64,000 nucleotides of DNA from Verrucomicrobiota bacterium (GTDB taxonomy: Bacteria > Verrucomicrobiota > Verrucomicrobiia > Verrucomicrobiales > Akkermansiaceae), in assembly GCA_004294095.1 (NCBI GenBank), contig RDZR01000025.1, positions 1-64,000 on the forward strand, written 5' to 3'. Below are positions 9,061 through 18,707 of the stretch, one piece after another; position 1 is the stretch's first letter, and each line of letters opens with the position of its first letter. Both the position numbers and the translations under genes were made by a program. The notes beneath the pieces were generated by a model. The model made no database searches. It was not told the origin of the DNA and was given only the letters and a program-made list of their open reading frames with translations.

Positions 9061-10704
9061 ATGGAAGCAGAACAATCCCAACTTTTTAACGAACGGCTCA
9101 ATCAATGGATCTCAAGTCAGGGATTCTGGTTTCAATTGCGCCACTCCAATGCGGGCACCAGTGGCAAGAACAATTTCGGCTACCATTTCGCGAAGTTAGC
9201 TGCGCGCATTGCCGTTGTGGTCCTGTTGCTTGCAGCGGCCGGCACGTTTTACATGTTCCGGCAGATGAATAGCGGTAGCTTCATTGAAAAAATTCAAGAC
9301 GGCAGCAAAGCGGTGCTGGGTGCCGAAGAAGCGAGAGTTAGCCGCTTCCGCCATGATAAAACAGAAGTGACCATCGGGCGCTTTGCTGCAGCAGGTGGCG
9401 ATAAAACGTTCTTCCAGACCCTCGAAGCTCGCGGCGTAAGATTCAAAATGTCGGTGCTGGATGCTCTCAAAAGCAGTTGGGATCCGGGCCTAGTGACTCT
9501 TTACTCACTCGATATGGAATTGCGGGCCGGTGCGGACAGTCCGGAATCCTCGGCAAATATCGCCAAAGCGCTGTTCCAAAATCATGGCAAGCTCCTATGG
9601 AAAAACATGGAAGTGCGCACCACGAATCTGCGCTGGGGCTATTCTGATCGCACACGTGGAGAAATTGTAGATAGCAGATTGCAAATTGTCCGCATTGATA
9701 AGGGCTACCGCTTCACTTTCCGGGGAGGGCGGTTTTCACAAAACTGGCTACATGAACTCACGATTGATCGATTGATCGTCGTGGTCACGCCTGAAGGAAT
9801 CGTTTTTGAAGAGGCTAAGCTCAGCAGCGCCAGCGGCAGTGTTGATCTCACAGGCTTGCGGGTGCATGGCGGCGAGCGTCCCAGCGTTTCAGGCACTGCC
9901 AAAATCAACAAGCTGCAGCTGCGCGAAGCGCTACCTCGATCGATTGCCGGCTTTGTGGAAGGCACGTTTTCCGGCGAATTCGCCGTCTCTGGCTCGACCA
10001 ATACCCTCGATGGCATTGGTTTGTCCGGCACAGTGGTGCTTGGGGAGGACGATACCATCACCTTGCGTGACCGCGTGCACTTGGTCCGCGCGCTCTCTAT
10101 CATCGATTTCTCGCGTAACTACCGTAGAGTCAATTATGATGCTGGCCAATTTGACTTAGCAACCTCTGCGGGCGGAATTAAGCTCACAAACATCGCTCTT
10201 TTATCCAGCGACGATAGTTTCAACCTGGAAGGTTCATTAACGGTGCGCCCTCCAACGCTCAAAGAACAACAAACACCTTCCACTGTCGTTAACAGCGAAG
10301 TCTCGCCCATCTTCAATATCGAAGATCGCGAATACGAAGAGGCTCAAAGAAGCAAGCAAGTTGAGTTCAGTATCAAAAGTGCCGCCATGCAGGCTGAGCG
10401 AGTTAAAAAAGGCGAAGAATCCACTGATTCCATCGATCTTTTTGAGCGCCTCGCGGTAGATCGCGAAGTCCGCTCATATGAAGCACATCTGGCATCACAA
10501 CTCTCCAGAGAATTGCGCTATGAAGGGAAAATCACCATCGATCTGATGCCAGACATCTTTGAGCGCTCTCCAGTATTGAATCAAAAATACCCGATCGATC
10601 GCGAGAAAAACCGCGTGTTCATCGAGGCGCTTATTTCTGGAAACATTTACCAAATCACGCTAGATCAAGCCGAGCAAATGTATCTCGACGGCCGCCAAAA
10701 ATAG
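9061..10704 (+). CDS. AsmA-like membrane-anchored protein, 547 aa
   Basis: One membrane span at about residues 46-66 (AARIAVVVLLLAAAGTFYMF) anchors a long beta-rich domain outside the cytoplasm. The stretch GTFSGEFAVSGSTNTLDGIGLSGTVVLGEDDTI followed by GGIKLTNIALLSSDDSFNLEGSLTVRP has the alternating beta pattern of AsmA/TamB-type C-terminal domains. Those proteins are linked to lipid transport to the outer membrane. The N-terminal 45 residues are cytoplasmic. It starts 102 nt from the divergent scpA and ends 19 nt before the convergent metF. The AsmA assignment is by pattern only. Confidence 0.65.
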   Translation: MEAEQSQLFNERLNQWISSQGFWFQLRHSNAGTSGKNNFGYHFAKLAARIAVVVLLLAAAGTFYMFRQMNSGSFIEKIQDGSKAVLGAEEARVSRFRHDKTEVTIGRFAAAGGDKTFFQTLEARGVRFKMSVLDALKSSWDPGLVTLYSLDMELRAGADSPESSANIAKALFQNHGKLLWKNMEVRTTNLRWGYSDRTRGEIVDSRLQIVRIDKGYRFTFRGGRFSQNWLHELTIDRLIVVVTPEGIVFEEAKLSSASGSVDLTGLRVHGGERPSVSGTAKINKLQLREALPRSIAGFVEGTFSGEFAVSGSTNTLDGIGLSGTVVLGEDDTITLRDRVHLVRALSIIDFSRNYRRVNYDAGQFDLATSAGGIKLTNIALLSSDDSFNLEGSLTVRPPTLKEQQTPSTVVNSEVSPIFNIEDREYEEAQRSKQVEFSIKSAAMQAERVKKGEESTDSIDLFERLAVDREVRSYEAHLASQLSRELRYEGKITIDLMPDIFERSPVLNQKYPIDREKNRVFIEALISGNIYQITLDQAEQMYLDGRQK

Positions 10705-10723
10705 GCGAACGCGTCTTCACATC

Positions 10724-11626
10724 TTAGGCCTGAGCCAAGCCTAGGCTATGATAGATTTCCCGCGTCGCATGGCTGCGGTTCAAAGTATAAAAATGGATGC
10801 CGTCCACCCCGTTGTCTAACATTTCAGCACATTGCTGGGCCGCGTAGTGGATGCCTGCACGCTCGACGGCCTCAGGCTTGCCTTTAGCGCGGTCCAACGC
10901 TCGGATGAGCTTCGCCGGATATCTCGCTCCGGCCGCCAGCTCCGCCATGCGAGCCATGCCTTGCAATGAAGTCACAGGCATCACCCCCGCGATGATGGGA
11001 ATGTGGATTCCGGCCAAATCACAGCGATCTCGGAAATCGAAAAAATCGTGATTATCAAAAAATAATTGCGTGCAAATGTAGTCTGCCCCCGCATCCACTT
11101 TTGCTTTTAAAAAATCCATTTCCGCCACGCGGTTAGGAGTTGTCGGATGCCCTTCGGGAAATCCTGCCACGCCGATGCCGAAGCCTTGCTCGTGTGGATG
11201 CGCCCCAGAATCGTTAAATTTCCGGATAAACTTCACCAAATCCGCAGCATGCTGGAAGCCACTTTCCGTCCAATCATAATTCGGCTGATCGCGCGGTGGA
11301 TCACCCCGCAGCGCTAAAATATTACCCACTCCGGCCTCTGCGTATCGTTGCAAAATTTCCATCACCTCCGCCTCACTATGTCCCACACATGTTAGATGTG
11401 GCACCGCAGGAATCGCGGTAGTGTCTAAAATCCGCTCAACCAAGCGGTGCGTCATTTCACGAGTTCCGCCGCCTGCGCCATAAGTCACCGAAACAAAACT
11501 TGGCTCTAACGGTTCTAAATCTCGAATCGTCTGATAGAGCTCCTCCCACGCACTTGCAGCCTTCGGTGGGAAGAACTCAAATGACAGCGATGGCTGGTGC
11601 TTGCTTAGAATCTCGGAGATGTGCAT
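10724..11626 (-). CDS. metF: 5,10-methylenetetrahydrofolate reductase
   Basis: FAD-dependent TIM-barrel enzyme that reduces methylene-THF to methyl-THF for methionine synthesis. Family blocks are present: SFEFFPPK with the catalytic Glu (near residue 18 of the chosen start), PSFVSVTYGAGGGT, PHLTCVGHS, ILALRGDPPRD and a CTQLFFDN segment near 190. The track starts at a TTG at 11659, but I prefer the ATG at 11626 (MHISEILSKHQPSLSFEFFPP), which gives about 300 aa, the usual length. It is convergent with the AsmA-like gene. Confidence 0.94.
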   Translation of the reverse strand: MHISEILSKHQPSLSFEFFPPKAASAWEELYQTIRDLEPLEPSFVSVTYGAGGGTREMTHRLVERILDTTAIPAVPHLTCVGHSEAEVMEILQRYAEAGVGNILALRGDPPRDQPNYDWTESGFQHAADLVKFIRKFNDSGAHPHEQGFGIGVAGFPEGHPTTPNRVAEMDFLKAKVDAGADYICTQLFFDNHDFFDFRDRCDLAGIHIPIIAGVMPVTSLQGMARMAELAAGARYPAKLIRALDRAKGKPEAVERAGIHYAAQQCAEMLDNGVDGIHFYTLNRSHATREIYHSLGLAQA

Positions 11627-11744
11627 GCATGATTCAAACTGAAATAAATCATTATTCAACCCACAATAAGCGCAACGATTCCGAGCAAGTGGGGTTATTC
11701 AAAAATGACAAGACAACCCATCTAACCACCCATCCCAAGTCATC

Positions 11745-12386
11745 ATGAAAGCTCAGCTCATTCTAACAGCCGCCATCTGCGCGCTGAACATCCCCGCAAG
11801 CGCCGCCCCACCTCAGGGCCAAACTCCGCGCTGGCAAAAATTTGATACCAATCAAGACGGCACCCTCTCACGTGCGGAATTCGATGCCATGCCGCGCACG
11901 CAACGATTGGATCCAGAAAAACGCGAACGCATCTTCAAGCGCCTCGATCGCGATGCCGATGGCTCGATTTCTCGCGAAGAATTCCGTCGATTCACCGGCC
12001 CTCAACATCGTCAAAAAATGATGCGGAAAATCATGCTGTTAGATTTGGATCAAAGTAAATCCATCAGCTTCGAGGAATTTAAATCAGGCCCAAGAGTGCA
12101 AAAAATGCCCGCCGAGCGGCAGCAAAAACTCTTCCAACGTCTCGATCGCAATCAAGATGGCTTCATCTCAAAATTAGACCGCGAGGCCACCAAAGAAGGA
12201 ATCATCAAACGCCTCGATCAAAATGGCGATGCGGCCGTGAGTTTTGACGAATTTCGCCAAGGGAAACGACAACAATCGCAGCCCGAACCTGTCGTGCAAG
12301 AACGCTTCAAACGCCTCGATCGCAATCAAGACTCGAAGCTCACCGCCGATGATTTTTCCCGCCCCGCTCCTCCGAGCGATCCATGA
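11745..12386 (+). CDS. Secreted EF-hand protein with six calcium-binding loops
   Basis: 213-aa exported protein: a signal peptide ends at ASAA near residue 21, and then six EF-hand loops follow at regular spacing. They begin DTNQDGTLSRAEF, DRDADGSISREEF, DLDQSKSISFEEF, DRNQDGFISKLD, DQNGDAAVSFDEF and DRNQDSKLTADDF. Most keep Asp at loop positions 1, 3 and 5 and an acidic residue at 12. The third and sixth are weaker: Ser replaces the usual Asp or Asn at position 5 of both loops, and the third also lacks the usual Gly at position 6. Such calmodulin-like periplasmic proteins are common in Planctomycetes-Verrucomicrobia. Its stop overlaps the next start (ATGA at 12383), implying translational coupling to the methyltransferase. 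Confidence 0.87.
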   Translation: MKAQLILTAAICALNIPASAAPPQGQTPRWQKFDTNQDGTLSRAEFDAMPRTQRLDPEKRERIFKRLDRDADGSISREEFRRFTGPQHRQKMMRKIMLLDLDQSKSISFEEFKSGPRVQKMPAERQQKLFQRLDRNQDGFISKLDREATKEGIIKRLDQNGDAAVSFDEFRQGKRQQSQPEPVVQERFKRLDRNQDSKLTADDFSRPAPPSDP

Positions 12387-13249
12387 TCTACGGGCTTGCG
12401 AGGCACGCATTTGCTCCATTGAATGGCGCCATGCCTCGCCCGCCGCGCCGCCATTCTCATCGTCCTGCCGAGCGACCTACCAAGCCGCCTCGGCAAGGAT
12501 GGGATCCCGTCGCCGCTTGGTATGATAAACTCGTCGGCGATGCTGGCTCGGACTACCATCAAAACGTCATCATCCCGGCGTGTTTGAAAATGTTAGACGC
12601 ACAGGCTGGCGAATCGGTGATCGATATTTGCTGCGGCCAAGGTGTGCTCGCCCATGCCCTGCGAGATGCCAAACTCAAGCGCTACCTCGGCATCGATGCC
12701 AGCCCGCGGCTGATCGATGCCGCCCGTCAACGTCACGGTCAGAATGATCAAATTCGTTGGTTGGTTGCCGATGCTTGCCAGTCTGGCTCGTGGGCCGATG
12801 GCAGCCATGATGCCGCCGCCTGCATCATGGCGGTGCACGACGTGGAAGATCTAACAGGCTTGTTTCGCAATCTCGCCCACTCGCTGCGCATCGGTGGACG
12901 TGCGATCATCATTCAAATGCATCCCTGCTTCCGGATCCCGCGCCAGAGCCATTGGGGCTGGGATGCGGATCAAAAAATCCAATACCGCCGGCTCGATGCT
13001 TACTCCACTGCGCAGAACATCGAGGTCGTCACCCATCCAAGCCAAAGCCAAGGCCAGCACACCCACTTTTTTCACCGACCACTATCACAACTTCTAACAA
13101 GCATGGGCCAAGCGGGACTCGCCTGCGTCGCGTGTGAAGAGCTTCACAGCCATCGCCGCTCGCAAGTCGGCCCGTTTAGCAAAGCGGAGCATCGCGCCGC
13201 CGCAGAATTTCCTCTGTTCTTGGCCATCAAAACGATTAGGCAGATCTAA
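12383..13249 (+). CDS. Class I SAM-dependent methyltransferase
   Basis: Rossmann-fold methyltransferase. Motif I is VIDICCGQGVLAHAL at about residue 75, motif II YLGIDASPRLIDAA about 20 residues later, and the motif IV region is HDAAACIMAVHDVEDL. The start at 12383 overlaps the EF-hand stop; a second ATG at 12431 (MPRPPRRHSH) would drop a 16-residue leader. The N-terminal region is rich in Pro, Arg and His before the domain begins near residue 35. The substrate is unknown; the fold class resembles Methyltransf_11 and small-molecule or quinone methylases. It sits 65 nt upstream of the OpcA-like start. Confidence 0.82.
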   Translation: MIYGLARHAFAPLNGAMPRPPRRHSHRPAERPTKPPRQGWDPVAAWYDKLVGDAGSDYHQNVIIPACLKMLDAQAGESVIDICCGQGVLAHALRDAKLKRYLGIDASPRLIDAARQRHGQNDQIRWLVADACQSGSWADGSHDAAACIMAVHDVEDLTGLFRNLAHSLRIGGRAIIIQMHPCFRIPRQSHWGWDADQKIQYRRLDAYSTAQNIEVVTHPSQSQGQHTHFFHRPLSQLLTSMGQAGLACVACEELHSHRRSQVGPFSKAEHRAAAEFPLFLAIKTIRQI

Positions 13250-13314
13250 CAGAAATTACTGGCGCAATCGTGGCTTGCTCGATGACCCAGCTCAGATTTA
13301 TGATCCACACGGCC

Positions 13315-14382
13315 ATGACTTCATCTTCGCCTGAACTTTTGGAAAACGTCTATTCGGAACTCGGCATGGAAGTTCCCGTCTGCCAGATCGATCACGAACT
13401 GCGCAAACTCTGGGAGCAAGACGATGCGCGCGCGAATGCAAGCCTGATCAACCTCGTCGTTTACTCGGAAAAGCCTAATGCGCTGTTAGAAAATTCTCGC
13501 ATCATCCAAAATTTGACGCGTGAGCACGCATGCCGCGCGATCTTGGTGGCCATTGATCGCGACGAGCCAAGCCCCTCATTGCGCGCATGGATCACCGCCC
13601 ACTGCCATCTCGCCGCGGGCCACAAATCCGTCTGCTGCGAGCAAATTTCTTTCCACCTCACCGGCAAAGTCACCGGCCGTTTCCGCAATACCGTCTTCTC
13701 GCATCTCAACTCGGATTTACCCCTCATTTTTTGGTGGCAAGGAGAACTCTCGGAAATTCTAACAGAAAGACTCGTCAGCGTGATCGATCGCCTCATCGTC
13801 GATAGCTCGACGTGGCAAGATCCACTCGCTAGTCTGAAAAAAATCCAAGAAACCGCGCAGGCCAATCCCGACCTCATCTTGCAAGACCTCGCGTGGACTC
13901 GATCACTGCAATTCCGCCTCGCCATTGCCAACTTATTCGATGATCCCGCAGCGCAAGAACTCCTTCCACGGATTGAACGAATCCAAATGCAAGCAAATCG
14001 CCTGCATCGTCAGACGGCACTGCAATTACTTGCATGGCTCGCTGTGCAAGCGGGGTGGAAAATTCACCGCACGTTTGATGAAATCACTTTGGAGAAATCT
14101 TCGGGAAATGAAATTGCCGTCGATTTTGAAGAGCTTGAATCAGGGCCCGCAATGCAGTCGCTCATTCTCCATGCGCAAGACGCATCGGTGCGCATCTGCC
14201 AGCCGGCCGGATCGATTTACATCAGCAAAGAAATCACCAGCGGCAGTCATCATGCGTCATCACTGGCACCCATCGGCCCAGAAGGATCGGCTGATTTAGT
14301 CGCACTGCAACTTGCGCGAGGAGGTAAAAATTCTCTCTATCAGAAAATTTTACCCGGCTATCAATTGTTGATAGGGTATTAA
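13315..14382 (+). CDS. OpcA-like glucose-6-phosphate dehydrogenase assembly protein
   Basis: Resembles OpcA, the protein needed for assembly and redox activation of Zwf in cyanobacteria and actinobacteria. Family features: an early NLVVYSEKP block, RAILVAIDRDEPSPSLRAWITAHC, then SDLPLIFWWQGELSE near residue 140 and DLAWTRSLQFRLAIANLFDDP near residue 195. The track begins at a GTG at 13270; I prefer the ATG at 13315 because alignment-like content starts there. No zwf, gnd or tal gene lies in the window, so this copy is separated from its usual partner. Identity is fairly likely, not certain. Confidence 0.72.
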   Translation: MTSSSPELLENVYSELGMEVPVCQIDHELRKLWEQDDARANASLINLVVYSEKPNALLENSRIIQNLTREHACRAILVAIDRDEPSPSLRAWITAHCHLAAGHKSVCCEQISFHLTGKVTGRFRNTVFSHLNSDLPLIFWWQGELSEILTERLVSVIDRLIVDSSTWQDPLASLKKIQETAQANPDLILQDLAWTRSLQFRLAIANLFDDPAAQELLPRIERIQMQANRLHRQTALQLLAWLAVQAGWKIHRTFDEITLEKSSGNEIAVDFEELESGPAMQSLILHAQDASVRICQPAGSIYISKEITSGSHHASSLAPIGPEGSADLVALQLARGGKNSLYQKILPGYQLLIGY

Positions 14383-14397
14383 TTTCTAACAGCCGCA

Positions 14398-15822
14398 TCA
14401 CAGCTTTCCGCGCCGTAACTCCAAGCTCCGGCGCGTTGCCAAGATTGCTTTTGTATCTAACGGATAGCGGGTGGAAATGACCATTGCGCCGATCACACAT
14501 GCTGCTGGAAAAGTCGCCAACAGCAGCCGCATCCAGAAAATCGTCTCAGCAGATTGCACCGCGCCGATCGTTTCATCGAAGCCTGACCAAGCGACCAATG
14601 CACCCGAAAGCGCCATGCCGGCGGAGACCGCAAATTTGAAAACCCACGAGTAAACTGCGGCGAAGGCTCCTTCGCGCCGCTCACCCGTTTCCAGCTCATC
14701 ATGATCCACAATATCTCCGGACATCGATGGAATCAGCACCCAGATCGCGGAGCTAGTTGGCGCTAATAAAATACCACTCATGATGCTCAGATACGGCATA
14801 TCGGGGCGATAGCTAAACCACGTGCTGATGCTGGATAGAAAAACGACGGCCATGATCCACGTCATTGCGCGGCGTTTGCCATAACGCCGCGCCAGCCATT
14901 GAAAAAGTGGAATCCCTAACAGCGCAATGATCGTGGTGATGGTGCCTTCGTAGCCAGAGAGCTTAGCCGCGAGTTGCTTATCTCCCTGGCATGCGTAAGA
15001 GACGCGCAAATACAGCGCTAAGCCGATCTTGGCATTCATCCCTAACAGAAATAATATACTTACTAACAGAAGGTTGCGAAATGGGCGATTCTCGCAGGTG
15101 GCTTTGATATTTTGCCACAAGGAAACTCGGTGATCTTTTTTAAGAGTTTTATAATATCGTTCTCGGCAAAAGAGCGCAGGCAGCGATCCAAAAATGATCG
15201 TGAGCACCGCCGCGCCCACACTCACCCAGAGGGCACCTTGTAAAATACTTGGTCGGCTTTCCGTTGCTCCAAACCATGGCTGCTCCGCAACATACCACGC
15301 CCATGGCATGACTCCCCAAACGGCGGCTGCGAGGTATTGGCGTGCCACTGCCACATTCGTCCGCTCGTGAGTGTCTGGTGTCATTTCTAACATCAGGCTC
15401 TGATACGGGATGTTCCAAATCGTGAAAAATGTGAACATCACCAACTGCGTGAAAATCAACCAAGCCACCATCGCGGTGAGAGACCACTCTGGATTGACCA
15501 GCCAGACGATCGGCAGCCACAATCCGCCTAACACCGCGCCGAGAAAAATGTATGGCCGCCGCCGCCCCCAGCGAGTGCGCGTGTTATCAGAAATCCAGCC
15601 CATCAAAACGTCCGTGATGCCATCCCAAATCCGATAGATCGCAGATAAAATTCCAATCCACGCCGGCGGCATCCCTAAACTCAGCACAAAGATCGGCTGC
15701 ATCAACTGTTCCGTCAAACTGCCTTGAAATGCTCCGGCAACTTGCCCCGCTCCGTAAGCAACTTTTTCTTTCAATGGGACGCGATCTTCAGCTGCGATCG
15801 CATGTTCGTTTTGCTCAGACAT
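14398..15822 (-). CDS. GPH-family sugar:cation symporter (MFS)
   Basis: 474-aa inner membrane transporter with about 12 hydrophobic spans, of the glycoside-pentoside-hexuronide:cation symporter family (MelB/XylP-like). Diagnostic parts are the start EKVAYGAGQVAGAF, the loop 2-3 motif DGITDVLMGWISDNTRTRWGRRRPYIF, and a second RYGKRRAMTW in the mid loop. The substrate could be a pentose or glycoside, which would fit the rhamnosidase and arabinose genes in the window; that link is inference. It ends 15 nt from the convergent OpcA-like gene and lies 11 nt downstream of comM. Confidence 0.88.
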   Translation of the reverse strand: MSEQNEHAIAAEDRVPLKEKVAYGAGQVAGAFQGSLTEQLMQPIFVLSLGMPPAWIGILSAIYRIWDGITDVLMGWISDNTRTRWGRRRPYIFLGAVLGGLWLPIVWLVNPEWSLTAMVAWLIFTQLVMFTFFTIWNIPYQSLMLEMTPDTHERTNVAVARQYLAAAVWGVMPWAWYVAEQPWFGATESRPSILQGALWVSVGAAVLTIIFGSLPALFCRERYYKTLKKDHRVSLWQNIKATCENRPFRNLLLVSILFLLGMNAKIGLALYLRVSYACQGDKQLAAKLSGYEGTITTIIALLGIPLFQWLARRYGKRRAMTWIMAVVFLSSISTWFSYRPDMPYLSIMSGILLAPTSSAIWVLIPSMSGDIVDHDELETGERREGAFAAVYSWVFKFAVSAGMALSGALVAWSGFDETIGAVQSAETIFWMRLLLATFPAACVIGAMVISTRYPLDTKAILATRRSLELRRGKL

Positions 15823-15833
15823 AAGATCTCATT

Positions 15834-17369
15834 TCACGAGAATAGCTTGCGATCCATCGCCCGATATTGGATCGCCTCGAGTAAATCATTACCACGGATT
15901 TTCTCAGAGCCTGCGAGATCCGCAAGCGTGCGAGCCACTTTGAGAATCCGGTCATGCGCTCGTGCTGAGAAATTCATTTGTGCCATGGCATGCTCAAGAT
16001 AACCGGTGCTTTCAGCGTCTAACTGGCAATGCTGTCTAACAAAACGCGAGGTCATTGCCGAGTTAGTCGAATACCCGCACTTGTGAAAACGCTCCGCTTG
16101 CGTTTTGCGTGCGGCCACCACGCGCTCGCGAATGGTGGCGGATGATTCACCCAATGGCTGCGTTGAGGTGAGCTCGCGGAACTCAACCATGGGCACATTC
16201 ACATGAATATCAATCCGATCTAACAGCGGACCGGAAATTTTTCGCCGATAATTTTCGATCTCTTTTGGACTGCACCGGCATTGCCTTTTTGCATCGCCAT
16301 AATAACCGCAAGGGCAGGGATTCATCGCCGCAATCAGCATGAACTGCGCGGGAAATGTGAGTGAGCCAGCAGCCCGCGAGATGGTCACTTGAAAATCTTC
16401 TAACGGCCCCCGCAAGACCTCCAACGTTTGCCTGCGAAATTCCGGTAACTCATCCAAAAATAAAACGCCATGATGTGCCAAAGAAACTTCTCCTGGCCCA
16501 GGATTGCGCCCGCCACCTAACAGACCTCCATCAGAAATCGTGTGGTGCGGAGAGCGGAACGGGCGCGTCGCAAGAAAGCCATGCTTTGCATCTAACAGCC
16601 CCGTCACCGAGTGGATTTTGGTCGTCTCAATGGCATCGTGTTCGGACATCGGCGGCATGATGGTAGGCAGCCGCTTGGCCAGCATCGATTTTCCTGTGCC
16701 AGGTGGCCCGATCATCAGCACGTTGTGGCCGCCTGCCGCCGCCACTTCCAGCGCGCGCTTGACTTGGTGCTGGCCTTTGACTTCTTCAAAATCAATTTCA
16801 TACGCCTGATGCTTGGCAAAAAATGCGGCGCGATTGATCTGGTATGGAGGGATCACGATGCTTCCTGTTAGAAACGCCCACGCTTGCCGCAAATCACTGA
16901 TCGGAAATACATCGATGCCCGTGATCACCGCTGCTTCTGCGGCATTGGCATCAGGCACCAAAAGTCTGCGCCGCCCGCAACGTTTTGCTTCCAGCGCGAT
17001 AGATAAAACGCCTTTAACCGGACGCACTGTGCCATCCAATCCCAACTCACCGACCACGCAGCAATCATCGCCGGATATCGGCCTCGTGCTGCTCGCAGAA
17101 ACCATCGCCAGAGCAATTGGCAAATCAAAAGATGGTCCTTCTTTTTTCAAATCCGCAGGCGCGAGGTTGACTGTTTTCACCCCATCTTCCAATGGCAAGG
17201 CAGACGCATGAATCGCCGACATCACGCGCTGCGATGATTCCCGCACTGCCGCATCTGGCAAGCCGACGATGATGACCATCGGTTTATCCGCGCCTGTTGC
17301 ATTGACCTCCACTTCCACTTCAATGGCATTCACCCCGCTTAGTGCTGCTGAAAAAAATCGTGTGATCAT
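15834..17369 (-). CDS. comM: YifB/ComM family Mg-chelatase-like AAA+ ATPase
   Basis: 511-aa helicase-type ATPase related to ComM, which aids branch migration during natural transformation. The N-terminal Lon-like domain includes [20 protein letters not shown] (about 65-85). The Walker A motif is GPPGTGKS at about residue 219, Walker [10 protein letters not shown] at about 300, and the C-terminal Mg_chelatase_C domain holds [11 protein letters not shown] and a helical end. Length and order match the family. A comM homologue is of interest here because short-word DNA uptake is one possible reason for the GTTAGA signal. It is divergent from the A-type Fe-S gene across 129 nt. Confidence 0.93.
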   Translation of the reverse strand: MITRFFSAALSGVNAIEVEVEVNATGADKPMVIIVGLPDAAVRESSQRVMSAIHASALPLEDGVKTVNLAPADLKKEGPSFDLPIALAMVSASSTRPISGDDCCVVGELGLDGTVRPVKGVLSIALEAKRCGRRRLLVPDANAAEAAVITGIDVFPISDLRQAWAFLTGSIVIPPYQINRAAFFAKHQAYEIDFEEVKGQHQVKRALEVAAAGGHNVLMIGPPGTGKSMLAKRLPTIMPPMSEHDAIETTKIHSVTGLLDAKHGFLATRPFRSPHHTISDGGLLGGGRNPGPGEVSLAHHGVLFLDELPEFRRQTLEVLRGPLEDFQVTISRAAGSLTFPAQFMLIAAMNPCPCGYYGDAKRQCRCSPKEIENYRRKISGPLLDRIDIHVNVPMVEFRELTSTQPLGESSATIRERVVAARKTQAERFHKCGYSTNSAMTSRFVRQHCQLDAESTGYLEHAMAQMNFSARAHDRILKVARTLADLAGSEKIRGNDLLEAIQYRAMDRKLFS

Positions 17370-17498
17370 GTGAACAATGACAACCTGCCAATGATCTTCT
17401 CTGACCTCAAGAGCAAAGCTCGGCTTCCCAAGAATCGAAGGCCCTCGCAGAATTTTGGTTTTCCTCCCAACGATCCGAGAGTAAAATAATCCATCATC

Positions 17499-17879
17499 AT
17501 GATCACCATCACTCCTCGAGCGACTGCCGAGCTAGCACATCTACTTACCTCGCGCGCAACATCCGCGGCGGCGGGGCTGCGCCTTGCTGTGCGCCGTGGC
17601 GGCTGTGCTGGTTGGCAATATGAAATGCAAGTGGCCGAGCCCGAGACGGATGACATCATTGTAGAGAATCTTCAGGCACGAGTCATCATTGCGGCCGATA
17701 GCATTGAAAAACTCAAGGGCTGCGAAATCGATTTCTCAGACGATCTAACGGATTCGGGTTTTAAAATTCACAATCCGTCAGCCGCGCGTTCATGCGGCTG
17801 TGGCACCTCGTTTCAGACGACTGATGAACCGGAGCTACCCGCCTCCGCGCTATCGGGTGAGTCATGTGGGCAGCCTTGA
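17499..17879 (+). CDS. A-type Fe-S cluster carrier (HesB/IscA/ErpA family)
   Basis: 126-aa HesB-like domain protein that passes iron-sulfur clusters to target enzymes. The three ligand cysteines are visible: [12 protein letters not shown] (about residue 38) and SCGCG (about 105-109). The usual signature FxINNP-x-A is replaced by [15 protein letters not shown] 17-residue tail follows the last Cys and is longer than usual. It stands alone, without isc or suf genes nearby, and is 29 nt upstream of the next gene. Confidence 0.9.
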   Translation: MITITPRATAELAHLLTSRATSAAAGLRLAVRRGGCAGWQYEMQVAEPETDDIIVENLQARVIIAADSIEKLKGCEIDFSDDLTDSGFKIHNPSAARSCGCGTSFQTTDEPELPASALSGESCGQP

Positions 17880-17908
17880 TTTAGCCATACTTTCCACCTT
17901 TCGCCTTC

Positions 17909-18643
17909 GTGCCTCGCCCTGTTGAAACTCCGCCACGCCGCCCACCGTATTTTTGGTGGCTGTTAGCAAATGGCCTCGCGCTGTGTTTCGCGGTCCTGAG
18001 TTGGGTGATCTGCTTGTATGTTTTTAGCAATCCAGAAGTTCCCAGAAATTACGAAATCCTTACGCGTCTGAAACGCATCCCGGAGCTCACCAGATTCGAT
18101 ATTCTAACAGTGCCTAACGGAAATGTGCTTACCCCAAAAGAACTGTATTCAAAGTTTTTCGGAACTCCCAAAGAGCGGATTCCCAATTTAAATTCCCTGC
18201 TATTGCGCAACTACCTGAGGAACTTTGAAAATCCACTTTTTATCACCTACATTGAGGGAGATTATCGGATTTCCGATGTGAGAAAACTCAGCGAGAAAGA
18301 TTTTATCAGCTCGGGAGTCGTCGTGCGTGCGCAAGCAATGATCAGGCCGGATGAGTTCACCGCACCGTTGCCATATCCGGTGATCATTGATTACGTTTTC
18401 CCAACGCATGATGCCAAGGCGATCGAAACATTTAGCCAAGGCGATATTCTAACAGTCAAAAAAAGCCCGAATTGTGCGGCCATTCTTCACATCGATCGCG
18501 TCATTCACAATGAAGAGCCATCGCTTCTGCTCACCGTCATGCCAATCGCCTACGGTCCTTACCAAGCAGGAAAAAAAACCGCCTTCAGCATTGAGCCGCC
18601 GGAGAAGGTTCGGCCGCGGGCAGGTTTCCCAATTATCCGTTAG
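17909..18643 (+). CDS. Hypothetical membrane-anchored protein, 244 aa
   Basis: Not recognised. A basic Pro-rich start (MPRPVETPPRRPP) is followed by one membrane span (about residues 15-40, WWLLANGLALCFAVLSWVICLYVF). The remainder is soluble, probably outside, with features such as ILTVPNGNVLTPKELYSKFFG and VVRAQAMIRPDEF; its C-terminal half looks beta-rich. The start is GTG at 17909, 29 nt after the Fe-S carrier stop. It may be co-transcribed with that gene. No catalytic motif seen. Confidence 0.62.
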   Translation: MPRPVETPPRRPPYFWWLLANGLALCFAVLSWVICLYVFSNPEVPRNYEILTRLKRIPELTRFDILTVPNGNVLTPKELYSKFFGTPKERIPNLNSLLLRNYLRNFENPLFITYIEGDYRISDVRKLSEKDFISSGVVVRAQAMIRPDEFTAPLPYPVIIDYVFPTHDAKAIETFSQGDILTVKKSPNCAAILHIDRVIHNEEPSLLLTVMPIAYGPYQAGKKTAFSIEPPEKVRPRAGFPIIR

Positions 18644-18707
18644 CTCGCATTCTCAAGGAGCATGGGCAGCTCGCGCACATCTTCCATTTCTAACAGGCAA
18701 GCCGCCT

